From the NCBI GenBank assembly GCA_951802425.1, contig OX637795.1:4878501-4942500 (forward strand): a DNA stretch of 64,000 nucleotides. The letters run 5' to 3'. This document shows positions 30,443 through 42,049 of the stretch, one piece after another (the first letter of the stretch is position 1; the number at the start of each line of letters is the position of its first letter). Below the pieces are notes generated by a model. The model did not search any database and had not been told where the DNA came from. It was given only the letters and a program-made list of their open reading frames with translations. The translations under genes and the position numbers were made by a program. This DNA is from Clavaria fumosa. Lineage: Eukaryota > Basidiomycota > Agaricomycetes > Agaricales > Clavariaceae.

Positions 30443-31839
30443 TGCGTCTCTTCTCCAAAACCCTGCTCCTGGGTGGGAGCCAGCGGGAGCTGTTGTTGTT
30501 GTTGCTGGGCCTGCGGGGCACCAGCCATCTGTCTCTCTCTCTCGTATATCGCGAGCCTGTCGCGGAGTAGCGCGAGTTCATTCTCATATTCTTCCACCTC
30601 TACTGGGCCAGGGACCATCACACGAACCTGCGGCCTTGGGACATAGGGTCGCGAGTCCGGGAGGTGGCAGTTTCGGGCGATGTGACCCACCTGGCCACAG
30701 CGGAAGCATCGACGTTCAACCGCAGGAGCCTGCATCTGGTCCACGATCATCCTGTCACCGGCACCAGCGGGACGGGGCATGATCTGAGGAGCAGGGGCGC
30801 GTTGCTGCTGCTGCGGAACGGAGGGGAAGCGAGGCGCGGGTTGCGGTGGGTTCGGGTTCGGGTAGTGTGGAGGCGTAGGGAGTGGTCGCGACTGCTGGAA
30901 TTGGGTAGGGGCGGGGCGGCTGGCGTTTTGCTCGCATATAATGGTGTTGAGTCTCCTCTGTTGGGCGTCCAACGTTTCGACCAGTTGCTTCCATTGGGCG
31001 TAGGTGACTGGCATGGGGTTGACGTTGTAGACCCGCGTGGTCAGCCTCCAGTTGAGGTTCATCTCCAACCAGTGGATTAACATGTCCGAGTCGTCGACCG
31101 GGTCCAACTCTGCCTTGCGCATCAACGTTTCGAATAGAGCGAAGAACTCCGCGGCTTCTAGCGCTCCCTGTTTCAACTTGGCGATATCGTTTAGGGCGGT
31201 CGCCATGATGTTAGGGTCATCGAAGGCCCTGCGCAGATCCAGGACGAAATCTTCCCAAGTCCCGGCTACTCCAGCATTTAGGATCTCATCACCCCGCATG
31301 TTCGCCCATTCTGCTGCGAATCCTTCTCCTGTAATCTTACTCAGCGCAAACAAGATCTTGTTCAGATCACTGGCATAGAGCCCCTGGTTTCCCAGGAACT
31401 GTAGTTGGAGGGACCTGAGGAAGGTCCAGAAATTCTTCTTATTTCCATCAAAAGATGGAACGGCTAGGTCCAGCCTCGGCATTGGGGCTGTGGGGATGGC
31501 GTCTGCCATTTCGGGTGCGGGCGAGGGCAGCGGTGAGGGTTCTGGCGGCGATGGACTCGCGGGTTGGGGTCGCGGTTCCGGTTCTGGAGTCGCAGGTGAT
31601 TGTGGTGGTGGTGGTGGCGACAGTGCTGGCCGGGCTAGGCGCTCGTCTAAACTCGCGAAGTCTACGGGGGGCTCGGTATGAACTGGTGGTGCTGGGGGGG
31701 ATGGGGTTGATGGGATGACAGATGAAGGCGAGGGGTCAGTAATCATGGGTGAGGAATTGTTCGATTCCGATGAGGCTAAGCTCTGTCTGGATCGCCACGG
31801 AAACATGCGTGGGTTTGTTCGTCGACTCGTCGTTGTCAC
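30439..31839 (-). CDS. E1 gag (capsid and CCHC nucleocapsid)
   Basis: An uninterrupted 466-codon frame. A Pro/Ser-rich N-terminal part is followed by a capsid-like region (ITGEGFAAEWANMRG, TWEDFVLDLRRAFDDPN, MLIHWLEMNLNWRL), a coiled part, and the zinc knuckle CFRCGQVGHIARNC. This is the structural protein that packages retroelement RNA. It ends TGA overlapping the pol frame. The true initiation site is uncertain because an overlapping frame upstream (31736-32323) also looks coding. Confidence 0.85.
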   Translation of the reverse strand: MTTTSRRTNPRMFPWRSRQSLASSESNNSSPMITDPSPSSVIPSTPSPPAPPVHTEPPVDFASLDERLARPALSPPPPPQSPATPEPEPRPQPASPSPPEPSPLPSPAPEMADAIPTAPMPRLDLAVPSFDGNKKNFWTFLRSLQLQFLGNQGLYASDLNKILFALSKITGEGFAAEWANMRGDEILNAGVAGTWEDFVLDLRRAFDDPNIMATALNDIAKLKQGALEAAEFFALFETLMRKAELDPVDDSDMLIHWLEMNLNWRLTTRVYNVNPMPVTYAQWKQLVETLDAQQRRLNTIICEQNASRPAPTQFQQSRPLPTPPHYPNPNPPQPAPRFPSVPQQQQRAPAPQIMPRPAGAGDRMIVDQMQAPAVERRCFRCGQVGHIARNCHLPDSRPYVPRPQVRVMVPGPVEVEEYENELALLRDRLAIYERERQMAGAPQAQQQQQQLPLAPTQEQGFGEETQ

Positions 31840-32323
31840 TGTTCACGTAGTCCTCGAGGTCGTCGAGGTTAATGTCAATGGTGCTGTGTATGGGCGATCT
31901 CGTGCCTGAGGTCGCGGAATCCGGTAGGGCAGCTCTCAGTGCCTCTCTCAATCTCTCTTCTTGTCGACTCTGTTCCTGTGCATACAACCTTGCGAAATAG
32001 GGGGCAAGTCGTCTCTCCTCCTCAATAATCCACAGTTCGAAAGGGCGTAGCTCTCGCGGTCTCAGTACCGCAGTTTCCGTCTCCAATATGTCGGATTCTG
32101 TCGGGGCGTCCGGGTAGAATTCTGTTCTTACACGGGCGTCAAAGTATCGGGCCCAATATTCGTCCTCACCAAAATCTAGGACCATGGTGAGCCACTCGTC
32201 TGTTATGTCTTCATTACGCATCGGGTACACCAGGATGATTCTCTCGTCGTTCTGTTGCACACGACGGGCAGGGGGTAGGGAGAAAGCTAGGCCGACCGGG
32301 GGTTGACAGGGTCGAGGTAGCAA
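31736..32323 (-). CDS. E1 upstream open frame (possible gag N-terminus)
   Basis: A 195-codon frame in another register from gag, overlapping it by about 100 bp. The first real ATG gives MRNEDITDEWLTMVLDFGED, followed by acidic and Glu/Arg-rich helical sequence. It lies just inside the 5' LTR and may be a separate leader protein or a gag N-terminus shifted by one indel. Confidence 0.55.
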   Translation of the reverse strand: MLPRPCQPPVGLAFSLPPARRVQQNDERIILVYPMRNEDITDEWLTMVLDFGEDEYWARYFDARVRTEFYPDAPTESDILETETAVLRPRELRPFELWIIEEERRLAPYFARLYAQEQSRQEERLREALRAALPDSATSGTRSPIHSTIDINLDDLEDYVNSDNDESTNKPTHVSVAIQTELSLIGIEQFLTHDY

Positions 32324-32342
32324 GGGGTGGATGTTGAAATTG

Positions 32343-32883
32343 TGTCAGTCCAAGTCCCTCACAGAAGCAAGAAGGGGAAAGAAGCTCGATTTCAACGTAG
32401 GGAACTACACACATTACAAAGGTACTATATATACTGGGGAAAGGGGGCTGTGTAGGGGACGAGTCATAAAAAGGGGAATGAGGCTACGCGCACTGAGTCG
32501 CACGGAATAGGGGAGGCAGTATAGGGAAAAGGGGATACCAAATACAGAAGGTAGCGGCAAGGGACGGATAAGGGGAAAGTGACAAGAGAAATGCTTAGCA
32601 TGGGCTTGGCTGGCTGTGGAGGGGCCTGGATTAGTCCCGATTAGGGTAGATTACTTGATGAGAGCTGTCAGAGGAATTATTGCTGATCTGCCTCCATCAC
32701 GAATTGCAAAGCGTGGGAAAAGGTCGAGGAACGTGGGCGTGGGCACGTGGCAGCGCTTATCGGGAGCTCATAGGCGCCGCTGCATGGTCGCGGAGGGTCA
32801 CGTGGTCCCATACTCGGCCCTCGTAACTAGTCCCTAGCGCGTTGTGGATTCAGTGACGGCAGCTTATGTAATGGATCCTGACA
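32343..32883 (-). repeat. E1 5' LTR (541 bp)
   Basis: It has the same length and ends as the 3' LTR. It carries the element promoter by position. I could not match the DNA just inside it (CAATTTCAACATCCACC) to a known tRNA primer site. Confidence 0.95.
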
Positions 32884-33537
32884 CTAATAGCATAGTCCTT
32901 GTGCAGATGGAGTATCTGCGCTTTCTTTCACTGCAAGCTAACCACTCAAGCTAGTCTTTTGAAATTTTGTGTGCCTATATCTACCCCTCTAATCCTCAAT
33001 CTCCATGGTTTACATTTTCCCAAAACCTATTTCGCAATGCATGCCAGAGCTGCTGACCAAACCAGTCAAAATTCTCCCATTTATCAAAACCAACCATAGG
33101 ATTCCAAAACAAATGGAATTCTATACTGGGCCATCCCATACCTATCATATTCCATCCCTCTCTCTCCCCTCCCATCACCCACAAAGTAACAATTCCAGCA
33201 TACAGTCAGAATCCAGTTCTCACAGTCCTCACACAGTTTGTACTTGTGGTGGCACCTAAATCAAATGGGATCACAATGAAAGATTGAGTATAGTGCATGA
33301 ATAATACACCCTGACTTTGTTTCAATTACTCTGCCACATCCAGGACTACAGTTGCCTTCCTACAAACCTAAACAACAACAGTACCCATACAAGTTTGTAG
33401 GCCTCACAGCACAAGATCTAACTGTGAAAATCTCTTGAAATTGATCATGGATGCTCTAAATGATGACCACTATCATATAACATGCCAAACAGACCAAACT
33501 GTTTTTCTGCGAATGGTCCCTTGTTGCTCCTATCCTG
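32884..33537 (+). repeat. R652 copy A
   Basis: It begins (CTAAT)AGCATAGTCCTTGTGCAG and ends CTCCTATCCT, about 650 bp. It contains GGTTTACATTTTCCCAAAA and ACACCCTGACTTTG. No convincing ORF, TIR or TG...CA ends. Full or partial copies lie at 38,645, 39,295, 54,187, 54,330 and 54,982. Before E1 inserted it was preceded by GACT and flanked on both sides by repeat S. Confidence 0.85.
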
Positions 33538-33970
33538 CTACCCACAACACTTGGCCAATGCAGCATTGGCCAACTTCTGTTAAATAATTTCCAATAATCA
33601 CCAAAATATTCATATGCCTAGTTCCCATTTTTGGCATCATCTTTTGTATGGAAACCACATCCCACTTTCCATCTGTTCCAAAGATCCCCATTATTCTTGA
33701 TATTAAATGAGCATGGCACATTGGCTATATCTCAGCAAACACTTCATATATTTTCATCAGACTTTGTGAGTAGATGCATACCTATGAGCAGTATCTTCAG
33801 TAATATTTATATGAATTTACATGATTTAATGTAAAGGGTAGAGTGGGTGTGCAGATGAAGCAGAAGTGTGAGCCAGGGTGAGAGTGAAGATGATTGTGAA
33901 AGTGACAGAGTAAATGGGGTGGGTGAGGGTGAGTAAGAGTGTTCATGAAGGTGAAGGTGAGGGGTGAAGG
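33538..33970. repeat. Repeat S copy 2
   Basis: Nearly identical to about 25,910-26,336, in direct orientation. Together they bracket R652 copy A and the later E1 insertion. Confidence 0.85.
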
Positions 33971-34033
33971 TGACTGAGAGTGGGGTTCAGGCTTCTTTTC
34001 TCATGACTGTGATGGTCCCTTGTCCTTCACAGG

Positions 34034-34160
34034 TGTAATACTTTCTATCCCTCAAATGAACTGGACTCAATGGTATATTGAGCTAGTAGTTCTATGTAGA
34101 GGGATCCACCCCTCTGTACAGTTGTGACACAGTATATATATATGAGTGGCCTATCAGGAC
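34034..34160 (-). repeat. LTR fragment of the copy I-IV gypsy family
   Basis: TGTAATACTTTCTATCCCTC followed by AACTGGACTCAATGGTATAT is the reverse complement of the terminal part of the copy I LTR (53,648-53,874). It breaks off near 34,160. The rest of 33,971-34,391 shows no gene. Confidence 0.75.
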
Positions 34161-34391
34161 CCATTCATTTTCCCTTACCCAAGCAAACTCTACTGACACT
34201 TATGAACCTCCCAACAGCCTTCTACAACCTTGCGAGCCCCTTTACACACTTCTGGAACCTGCAGTCCCCTTCCAGAAGCCTCTCCGACCTTCCCTGCTCT
34301 TACATGACACTCACAACCACCAGGCTGTACTTGCAATGCCCTTCCCTAACACACCTTATGCATACCTACCACCTGAACCCCATTGCACATC

Positions 34392-35052
34392 TGTTATGGA
34401 TCTGGTACTGGGTGCAGTCAGAAATGAGTCACTGAGAATCAGGATGACTCAGACAGGTCCTCAATTCCTTATGCAGTTGGCCTACAGGACTAGTAGACCC
34501 TCCGGTTCCATACCTTTCTGCTAACAGTATTGAAACCAACACTGCTAGCAAGGCATTGCTTTGGGCAGATATTATTATTAGTTAGTAACCTAAGTCACAA
34601 CATCCCATGGGCTTAGCCATTGTACAGTAGAACAGCTTGTACCCTATACCAAGATATCTGTAACTTGCTCAATACTTACCGCGCCGAGGGAGTCGGCATA
34701 GGGCGGCTCGATCAAAGCCTGGGTACCCTTGGGTACCCAGATCACTTGACCAGACTAAGTCCTTAGTCAGCAATTACTAGATTTAGTTCAACTAGATTTA
34801 GTCCTTAGTTTAACTAAATTTGTCCTTAGCTCCTTGCTGGGCTAGACATAGGCTTAATCCTCTTGGGGGATGGTGTAATCGATAAGTGGGTATGTAATGA
34901 TGCCTGCAACGTGAGGTTCTGTCAGCTATTTATACTCAAATTTGCATATCTACTACATTTGGAAAGATTCAACATAGCTCCTTAACTAGTAATCCTAACA
35001 TACCATTTAAGGACTCTAAATTAAGGAGAATTTGGTAGGTTTACATATCAGG
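34392..35052 (+). repeat. LTR-like repeat D, copy 1 (about 659 bp, TG...CA)
   Basis: It starts TGTTATGGATCTGG and ends TTTACATATCA. A second direct copy lies at 46,124-47,065 and has the same length once a 281-bp insertion is subtracted. It could be the 5' LTR of G2 copy 1 or a solo LTR. No 5-bp duplication was seen. Confidence 0.6.
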
Positions 35053-35750
35053 CAGGTGTCACAACCCAACACACCCCACTATGGGCCGCCCGATGCACCC
35101 GCACACACCACGACTACTCCCGATGTAATTCCGCTGCCCGACTGCTGTCCCAAATCGACAATCAGCAATACCATGTGTGGGTCGAAATTCCAACATACTC
35201 CGCATGCTTCGCCATTGTTCAGCTGACATCAGGAAACTTGGGAAACAAGTGGAGTCAGTTTAGGACTTGCAGGGTGGTCACCAGATGAGTTAATGAAGGT
35301 CCCTTAACAATATTAGATTTGGGGATTTGGATACTGTGGCTGAAACATGTTTCTGGGCAATTCCTTGGTCTTTGTTTTATAACTTCTTCTTTGCAGATTT
35401 TCTCCTACGCTATCCTATTTTAGATACCACTTACTATATAAACCCCAAGGTTGTAGTAGTTACTACAGCATACAACATAAACTCGATTACCCGCTTATGC
35501 ACAAGGATTGCTGTCGAGAGCTGCCTCAGGTACTGGACTGGGCATCACATAGTGGCCACCCTCTCATGTGGTCTCCAGGTCAAAACCCCCCCTTATGTTG
35601 TTCTGCTACCTCCCACCTCCTCCTGTTGTATCTGCGCCTCTTCCTGCCAATGCAGCTTGCATGCAGAATTCCCTCTCACCATCAGAATTTTGCTACACCC
35701 TCCCTCACTGTCGTTTACACTTGTATTTTGGTGGAATTGACCTACTCTTG
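35053..35750. other. No supported gene; possible leader of G2
   Basis: About 700 bp between repeat D and the first gag-like sequence of G2. No convincing ORF or repeat was seen. Confidence 0.4.
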
Positions 35751-35755
35751 ACAGT

Positions 35756-38644
35756 ATGTCATATGCTTTGCCAAAGACACCCCAACCCAACCTGCCGAGG
35801 ATGCACTTGAGGTCCCATCGGGATGAAACAGTGCCACCTCAGGCCCCCTCGCCATCCATACACACCCGACCAACAACCTTTGGGTCCCCAGACACCTTGC
35901 CATCCATACACACCCGACCAACAACCTTCGGGTCCCCAGACCCCTCGCCATCCATACACACCCAACCAACAACCTTCGGGTCCCCAGACCCCGGCCTCTG
36001 TGTCCACTTCGTTAGGGATGATGCTTGGACAAGGTTTGGTTTCCTCGGGGAGCTCCAACCCCTTGGTCCCAGTAACCCTGTATCCTCCCGCTTCACCCAC
36101 AATGCCTCCAAGCCCTACTCCACTACCTCGACCCTCAGTCCCTGCTCTTGTGTTGAGATATACACTTACACCAGTACTACCCCCACTATCCCTACTCACA
36201 ACTAACTACTCTGGAGTGCTACCAGTGCTTCCTTTTCCGATACCCAGTGTCAACCCACCATCCTCAGCATGAGGGTCACGATGTCTGCTGCTGCCAACCC
36301 CGAGCCTCCCGCCACAGTTGCCGCCACAACCTTTCGAGATTCCGGGGATTCCGCAAGGAATTCCACCGGCGGTACCTCCTGTGGTACCCATCGGAAATCT
36401 GCCCGCCAGTCTGCCATACTACATCTACCAGCCAGCACCTGGAGACGATGGCCCCAAACTCAAGGAGCCCGACGTCTTCACGGGTAAGGACCCAGCATGG
36501 CTAACAATGTTCATCTTGCAGTGCATTACATGGTTTCTGGGGAAGCCACAGAAATTCGCTACTGATCGGGATTGTGTTCTATTCGCCACGTCGTATCTCC
36601 GAGATCAAGCAAATACCTGATGGATGCCATACCTTGTCCAGCAACCGCCCCCCACAATGTTGGACAATTGGGATAACTTCACCATGGAATTATTTCTGGT
36701 ATTCAGAAACCCCCCCCACATATGACTTCGAAGAGCGTGCTGCATAATTTGAAGATGCCCAACAATTCCCGCATCACAGAATACATCGTCACCTTCAATT
36801 CGCACGCACCCTACACTGGATACAATGACACTGTGCTCGCCAACTGCATCAAAGACCAGTTTCAATACACGAGTCGAGAGCAGGAGTTCACCGGACTCCG
36901 TCAACAAGCTTAGGCCTTTGAGCAGCGATACTGGCAATGCGAGGAAGAACAAGGCCGCTTTCCGACATCCTTCCAATACAGAAAGCGACCCGGCGACTCG
37001 TCGTGCGGAAATTTGTCAAACCCGATGAAAGACCGCAACGCGAAACCTGCCAACAACCAATCCTCGAACCGCCCTGCGCCCACTCCAGTAACCAACCCCA
37101 TCATGACATCCGCTCTGGCCAAACCTGCCTCGACCCCTGTAACGAAGCCGAAGGAGGGAAAGATGGAGAAATCCACACCTTGCAGACCACTCTCCACTGG
37201 GCCGCTGGACTTTGCTTATATTGCATGGGTCAAGGGCATTTCTCGAATACATGCCCGTTGATCCCCGCTAACTGCAAGTCTGCTGCCCGTGCCACCCTCA
37301 CATTTACCATGACCGCAGCTGAGCCCTTGGCCAGCGACAAGTTGGGAAATGCTCCAGCATCTCAAGGCATGTAGGGAGATTCTTGAGTTGCGATATTGCC
37401 ATAGATACCAATACTGATACCTGTACCATGGATGAACTCCCCTTATACACGGTTCTGTCATCTATTTCTTCTGCTGCCTTTTTGATTTCCATTGTTATTC
37501 TGCAAATTAGCAATACCCCTGTACCCACACTTGTAGATTGTGGAGCTACCGAATGTTTCGTTTTGCCCGACTTTACACCTTTGAAATTCCGTTCAACACT
37601 AACCCGCCCTATACAACTTAGGCTATTTGACGTGTCCATCGCAGGACTGATCACCCAAGTGACCGACCAACAATTCTGCTTTGAGGACAGCACAATGCAC
37701 ACTGAACGTTTCTATGTTACCCAACTCCATTCGGATGTGAAGGTCATACTCGGACTGTCATGGCTTTGGAAACACAACCCAGACATCGATTGGCCAACCC
37801 TCTCAATACGATTCCGCAATTCCGATGCCTGACCGCTGATGATGAAGCCCTTGCCCACTGTGGCCACTGATGCAGCAAGGCCTGCGGGGTCTCATGACCC
37901 AACCACTGATGAACTCAGGGTCCTGAAGGAGCTTGCTCCTAAGGACTGGTCAACACTGAGCCCAGGACTACCCACGGGGACCACTGGAAATCCACTGTCG
38001 GAGTTGAACCCCACCATGCCTGATAGCAATTCTGCTATGTCGGGAACTTTGAACTCTACCACATGGGACTGGGCAAACCTACCCGAGGAGCCTTTGCCAC
38101 CTTTTCCCACTGTTGTTGCTGCTGATAAAACTTTACCCAACACGAATTTACACAGAACAGGGTCACAGGAAAATTCTGCTGCCCCGTTGCCCAAACCAGC
38201 ACCTATCGATATTCGAATTTTGGATCCCGCCCACTTCACCAACCATCTAATGGGTGAGGATATAATTCTTCATGCTGTTTATCATTTTTTCCCTGCACCT
38301 GAAGACTCGCTCCAAGCTAATGCCGCACTAATCAATTCTGAACCCCCAGAAGCAAGGGCGAACCTACCACCTCAATACGCAGACTTTACCAATGTCTTCT
38401 CCAAGGAAGAGGCCTGCACCCTTCCACCCCACTGAACTTACAATCATGCGATACAACTCGAACCAGACACCAAAGACCCTTGGGGTCTGCTGTATAACAT
38501 GTCCGAGCTGGAATTAAAGGTTTTGCATGACTATATTGACAAAGTGCTCCAGACGGGATTTATCCACCCTTCTGAATCCCCCATGGGAGCCCCTGTTGTA
38601 TTTGCAAAAAAGAAGGACAGTTCACTCTGTCTTTGTGTTGACTA
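35756..38644 (+). pseudogene. G2 copy 1: truncated Ty3/gypsy gag-protease-RT
   Basis: Several broken frames in order: a Pro-rich gag N-terminus with a 48-bp repeat, capsid-like PDVFTGKDPAWLTMFILQC (about 36,470), a CCHC knuckle CLYCMGQGHFSNTC (about 37,212-37,253), a protease with LVDCGATECFV (37,383-37,832; Cys in place of the usual Ser/Thr of DSG/DTG), and the RT N-terminus (FTNVFSKEEACTLPPH, ESPMGAPVVFAKKKDSSLC). Multiple stops and frameshifts. The element is cut at 38,644 inside the RT CVDY motif, where R652 copy B begins. Confidence 0.8.
35851..35994 (+). repeat. 48-bp in-frame tandem repeat, three copies
   Basis: GCCATCCATACACACCC starts at 35,851, 35,899 and 35,947. The period of 16 codons encodes PSIHTRPTTFGSPD-type units in the gag-like region. 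Confidence 0.9.
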
Positions 38645-39294
38645 ATAGCATAGTCCTTGTGCAGATGGAGTATCTGCGCTTTCTTTCACTGCTAGCTAAC
38701 CACTCAAGCTAGTCTTATGAAATTTTGTGTGCCTATATCTACCCCTCTAATCCCCAATTTCCATGGTTTACATTTTCCCAAAACTCATTTCCCAATGCAT
38801 GCCAAAGCTGCTGACCAACCCAGTCAAAATTCTCCCGTTTATCACAACCAACCATAGGATTCCAAAACAAATGCAATGCTATACTGGGCCATCCCATACC
38901 TATCATATTCCATCCCTCTCTCCCCCCTCCCATCACCCACAAAGCAACAATTCCAGCATATAGTCAGAATCCAGTTCTCAATCCTCACACAAGTTTGTAC
39001 TTGTTGGTGGCACCTAATCAAATGGGATCACATTGAAAGATTGAGTATAGTGCATGAATAATACACCCTGACTTTGTTTCAATTACTCTGCCACATCCAG
39101 GACTACAGTTGCCTTCCTACAAACCTAAACAACACAAGTACCCATACAAGTTTGCAGGCCTCACAGCACAAGATCTAACTGTGAAAATCTCTTGAAATTG
39201 ATCATGGATGCTCTAAATGATGACCACTATCATATAACATGCCAAACAGACCAAACTGTTTATCTGCGAATGGTCCCTTGTTCCTCCTATCCTA
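38645..39294 (+). repeat. R652 copy B
   Basis: Full-length copy, inserted after GACT in the RT of G2 and ending CTCCTATCCT directly at copy C. Confidence 0.85.
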
Positions 39295-39590
39295 ACAGCA
39301 TAGTCCTTGTGCAGATGGAGTATCTGCACTTTCTTTCACTGCAAGCTAACCACTCAAGCTAGTCTTTTGAAATTTTGTGTGCCTATATCTACCCCTCTAA
39401 TCCTCAATTTCCATGGTTTACATTTTCTCAAAACTCATTTCCCAATGCATGCCAAAGCTGCTGACCAACCCAGTCAAAATTCTCCTGTTTATCAAAACCA
39501 ACCATAGGATTCCAAAACAAATGCAATGCTATACTGGGCCATCCCATACCTATCATATTCCATTCCTCCCTCCCCCCTCCCATCATCCTG
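39295..39590 (+). repeat. R652 copy C, truncated
   Basis: It starts AACAGCATAGTCCTTGTGCA immediately after copy B and loses similarity near CCCTCCCATCA at about 39,590. Confidence 0.8.
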
Positions 39591-40052
39591 CTTGGAGTTG
39601 CTTGGATGATGTGAAGAATGTTGAGGACAATGAGGATGAAAGCTCAGAGTTCAGGATCAAGGGATGATAATATTCAAATTGCAGAACAGGGAACTACAGG
39701 TGGGATCTTATACTGCAAGGACAGGAGTAGAAGAGTACTCTGAAACATAGTATATATCAAATTTCCAGGAGGGTTTCACCACAAGTGCCTGTGCAATCTT
39801 CAAGGAACAAAGGAACCACAACAACAATGACTCCCATGGGTCATGGGCATCCACCCATTGGTTACAAGAACAGGGGGATGGTGGGAGAAGGTTCTAGAAC
39901 AGAGTCTGAGGGAAGTGTGAAGCAGAGTATGCAGAGTTATGGCAGAGCAGATCAGAGAAGGTGCAGAGTCCAGAGCCTGGAGTGGAGATAGTGCTTATGT
40001 GATTGGATGGGGTCATAACAGTTGCTGACATTGCTGGAGTATAGAGTATGTC
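39591..40052. other. Unassigned repeat-like DNA
   Basis: CpG-poor, no ORF that I can support. It may be further decayed copia sequence because the copia remnant begins at its right edge. Confidence 0.3.
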
Positions 40053-41263
40053 TCATAATAAAAAAATTGTTTTGGTTTCCCCCTTTGGGACCATGATGTA
40101 CATATCCCCCTTGCCAGTGGCACAGAAGGTATGCCAGTAAGCTGTGTGAATGTTCTTGGGAGGGATTTCAGTGAAGTTTACAAACTTCAAACAGTAAGGG
40201 GACATGTGCCACAAAGTGCTGGAGTTGTATATTTTGACATTGCCATAGTCATGTGTCAGGTGAGTGGCAGGCTTTTTGCCTGTCTCAGGCTGACAATCTT
40301 CTTCTATGACAGCCAGCCATGCTATCTTGTCACTGTCATGCTCAGCAGTGGCAGCCTTCTCAGTGTTTCTGCCCTTTTGTTGGGGGTCTTGCCCTTCCTT
40401 TCCCTCCCTCTTTTGCCCAACAATCATACTGATAATGTCCTGTCTTCTGCAGATGTAACACTTCCCTTTCAGCCAGTCCTTTTCCTTGGGTCTGGCAGAG
40501 TTCATTGTGGTGGTAAGTGCTGCCTCACTGCTTTCTTTCTTTTGGGTAGGCCCTTCTCTGAGAGTGCAGCAATCAGCCCCTTGGCTGAGCAGTTCAATGA
40601 GCAGGTCAAGGCTGATCTTCAGCAGGGTGATAATGGTAGTGAAGGCAGGTATTGTGACTCTTCTTATACTCCATTCAGGGACATGCACAGTAATCAGGAT
40701 GGGTCCAGTGGGCATGAGTTGTCACAAGACACTGGCCATCACATGGGCATGATTGAGGTCACAGGCTGCAGGTTTTTACCACCATGCAGGGCTTGCTGGA
40801 GATGCACACCCCCCTTCCAAGGGACATTGGAGAAGATGTGCTAGGCTCTCACACCAGCCAGGATGTTGCATGCCACTGACCCTGAGTACTGGCCTGCAAG
40901 CGAGGCACCAAATTGGGAGAGGGACTCAGAAGCTGGCAGGCAGTCTTGCACTGGGACACTATTTGTGTAAAGCACAAATTGAGGTAAGCAGTGATACCAC
41001 AGTTGTGACTCTGCCCAGGACACAGCTAGGGCGATAGACACTGCATCATTTCCCAATGGCAGAGGTGAGATCACCAATTCCATTGGAGATGCTGGCCCAT
41101 TGTTCACAGATGCAGGGTCAGCCACATTCAACCGGCCTGCTGGGGTGCTGGCAGGAGCTGGGACCATGGCCTCAATATGACCAACCATGATGGCAATGAG
41201 GGCAGTTGCAACCATTGACTCAGAGTGTGACAATGGCATTGAACAAGGGAGTGAAGGGAGCAA
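40053..41263 (-). pseudogene. Ty1/copia gag-protease remnant
   Basis: The 220-codon frame at 40,715-40,053 carries a degenerate zinc-knuckle start (CYICRR) and a copia protease signature, WHMSPYCLKFVNF, IPPKNIHTAYWHTF and ATGKGDMYIMVPKG. The Asp-Ser-Gly active site is degraded (NSS). Upstream minus-strand frames at 41,263-40,841 are Pro/Ala-rich and may be more gag. CpG is almost absent. The segment from about 40,597 to 41,595 is repeated at 59,104-60,034. Confidence 0.65.
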
Positions 41264-41595
41264 CTTCCTTTCTAGGCAACCCCAACAACACCATAAAAAC
41301 CCAACAACAAAATCAAGAATACCCGGTCACCTAGTACCATAGTCCTTACAAGAGCCTCTTAACTACCATATCTACATTTCCAAACCACCTACCCATACTA
41401 GAGCAGAGCAGAGAACAGCAAAATAAAGCCAAAAACCAAATGTTAACCAATGCCAGCAGTCACCAGACTGAAGATGCAGGGAGCAGCAGGACTACATGAA
41501 CACAACCCCCCCATACTGACCACCAGGACACACCCTGCCAGTCAAAAATCATGAATGACAACACCACCCAAGCCAGGGCCATTGAAAGGCAGCTT

Positions 41596-41806
41596 ATCCC
41601 TCAAAAGAACTGGACTCAATGGTATATTGAGTAGGTAGTTCTATATAGAGGGATCTGCCCTCTCTGTACAGTTGTGACATCGTATATATAGGTGAGTGGC
41701 CCTCCAGGGGCTGCTGATGTAAGCATAGCCAAGCAGCTATGCTTATTGAACTAAATATGGTATGTAGATTATGTAATAGGAAATATAGAAGGCCTGGGGC
41801 CTTACA
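41596..41806 (-). repeat. Copy II 3' LTR (partial)
   Basis: On the minus strand it starts TGTAAGGCCCCAGG and runs to TTCTTTTGAGGGAT, lacking the last bases present in copy I. A purine-rich tract (GGGGGAGGG) precedes it. Confidence 0.8.
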
Positions 41807-42049
41807 CCCTCCCCCACTGGAGAGGCCCCTAACCAGAGATGATGCGCAGGCAGTGCAGGATGACAAGCAGGATTGTAAAATAATATTAAAGGGGTGCATC
41901 CCCTTGGGCAGAGTTGTTGCCATGTCACCAGGCGCAATCCCCTCCTGGGGCCTTTGCCTGGTGCTGACAGGTCCAGCCAAGTGGTCTGCGTGACCTGCCC
42001 CCAGTTGGACAGTGTGTCACGAGTGGCACACCCTGGTGGGGGGTGTATT

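Larger units (their letters stand above)
26342..32883 (-). mobile_element. E1: complete-length Ty3/gypsy chromovirus
   Basis: This is a 6,542-bp element on the minus strand with 541-bp LTRs, a 5-bp CTAAT duplication, gag with a CCHC knuckle, protease, RT, RNase H, integrase and chromodomain in Ty3/gypsy order. LTRs begin TGTCAG and end CTGACA. By eye the LTRs differ at about 14 of 541 positions, almost all transitions. It inserted at the junction of repeat S and R652 copy A. Confidence 0.95.

Noticed and set aside
32884..33537. R652 as a solo LTR
   Set aside because: Neither orientation gives TG...CA ends together with a constant target duplication, and copies sit directly in tandem.
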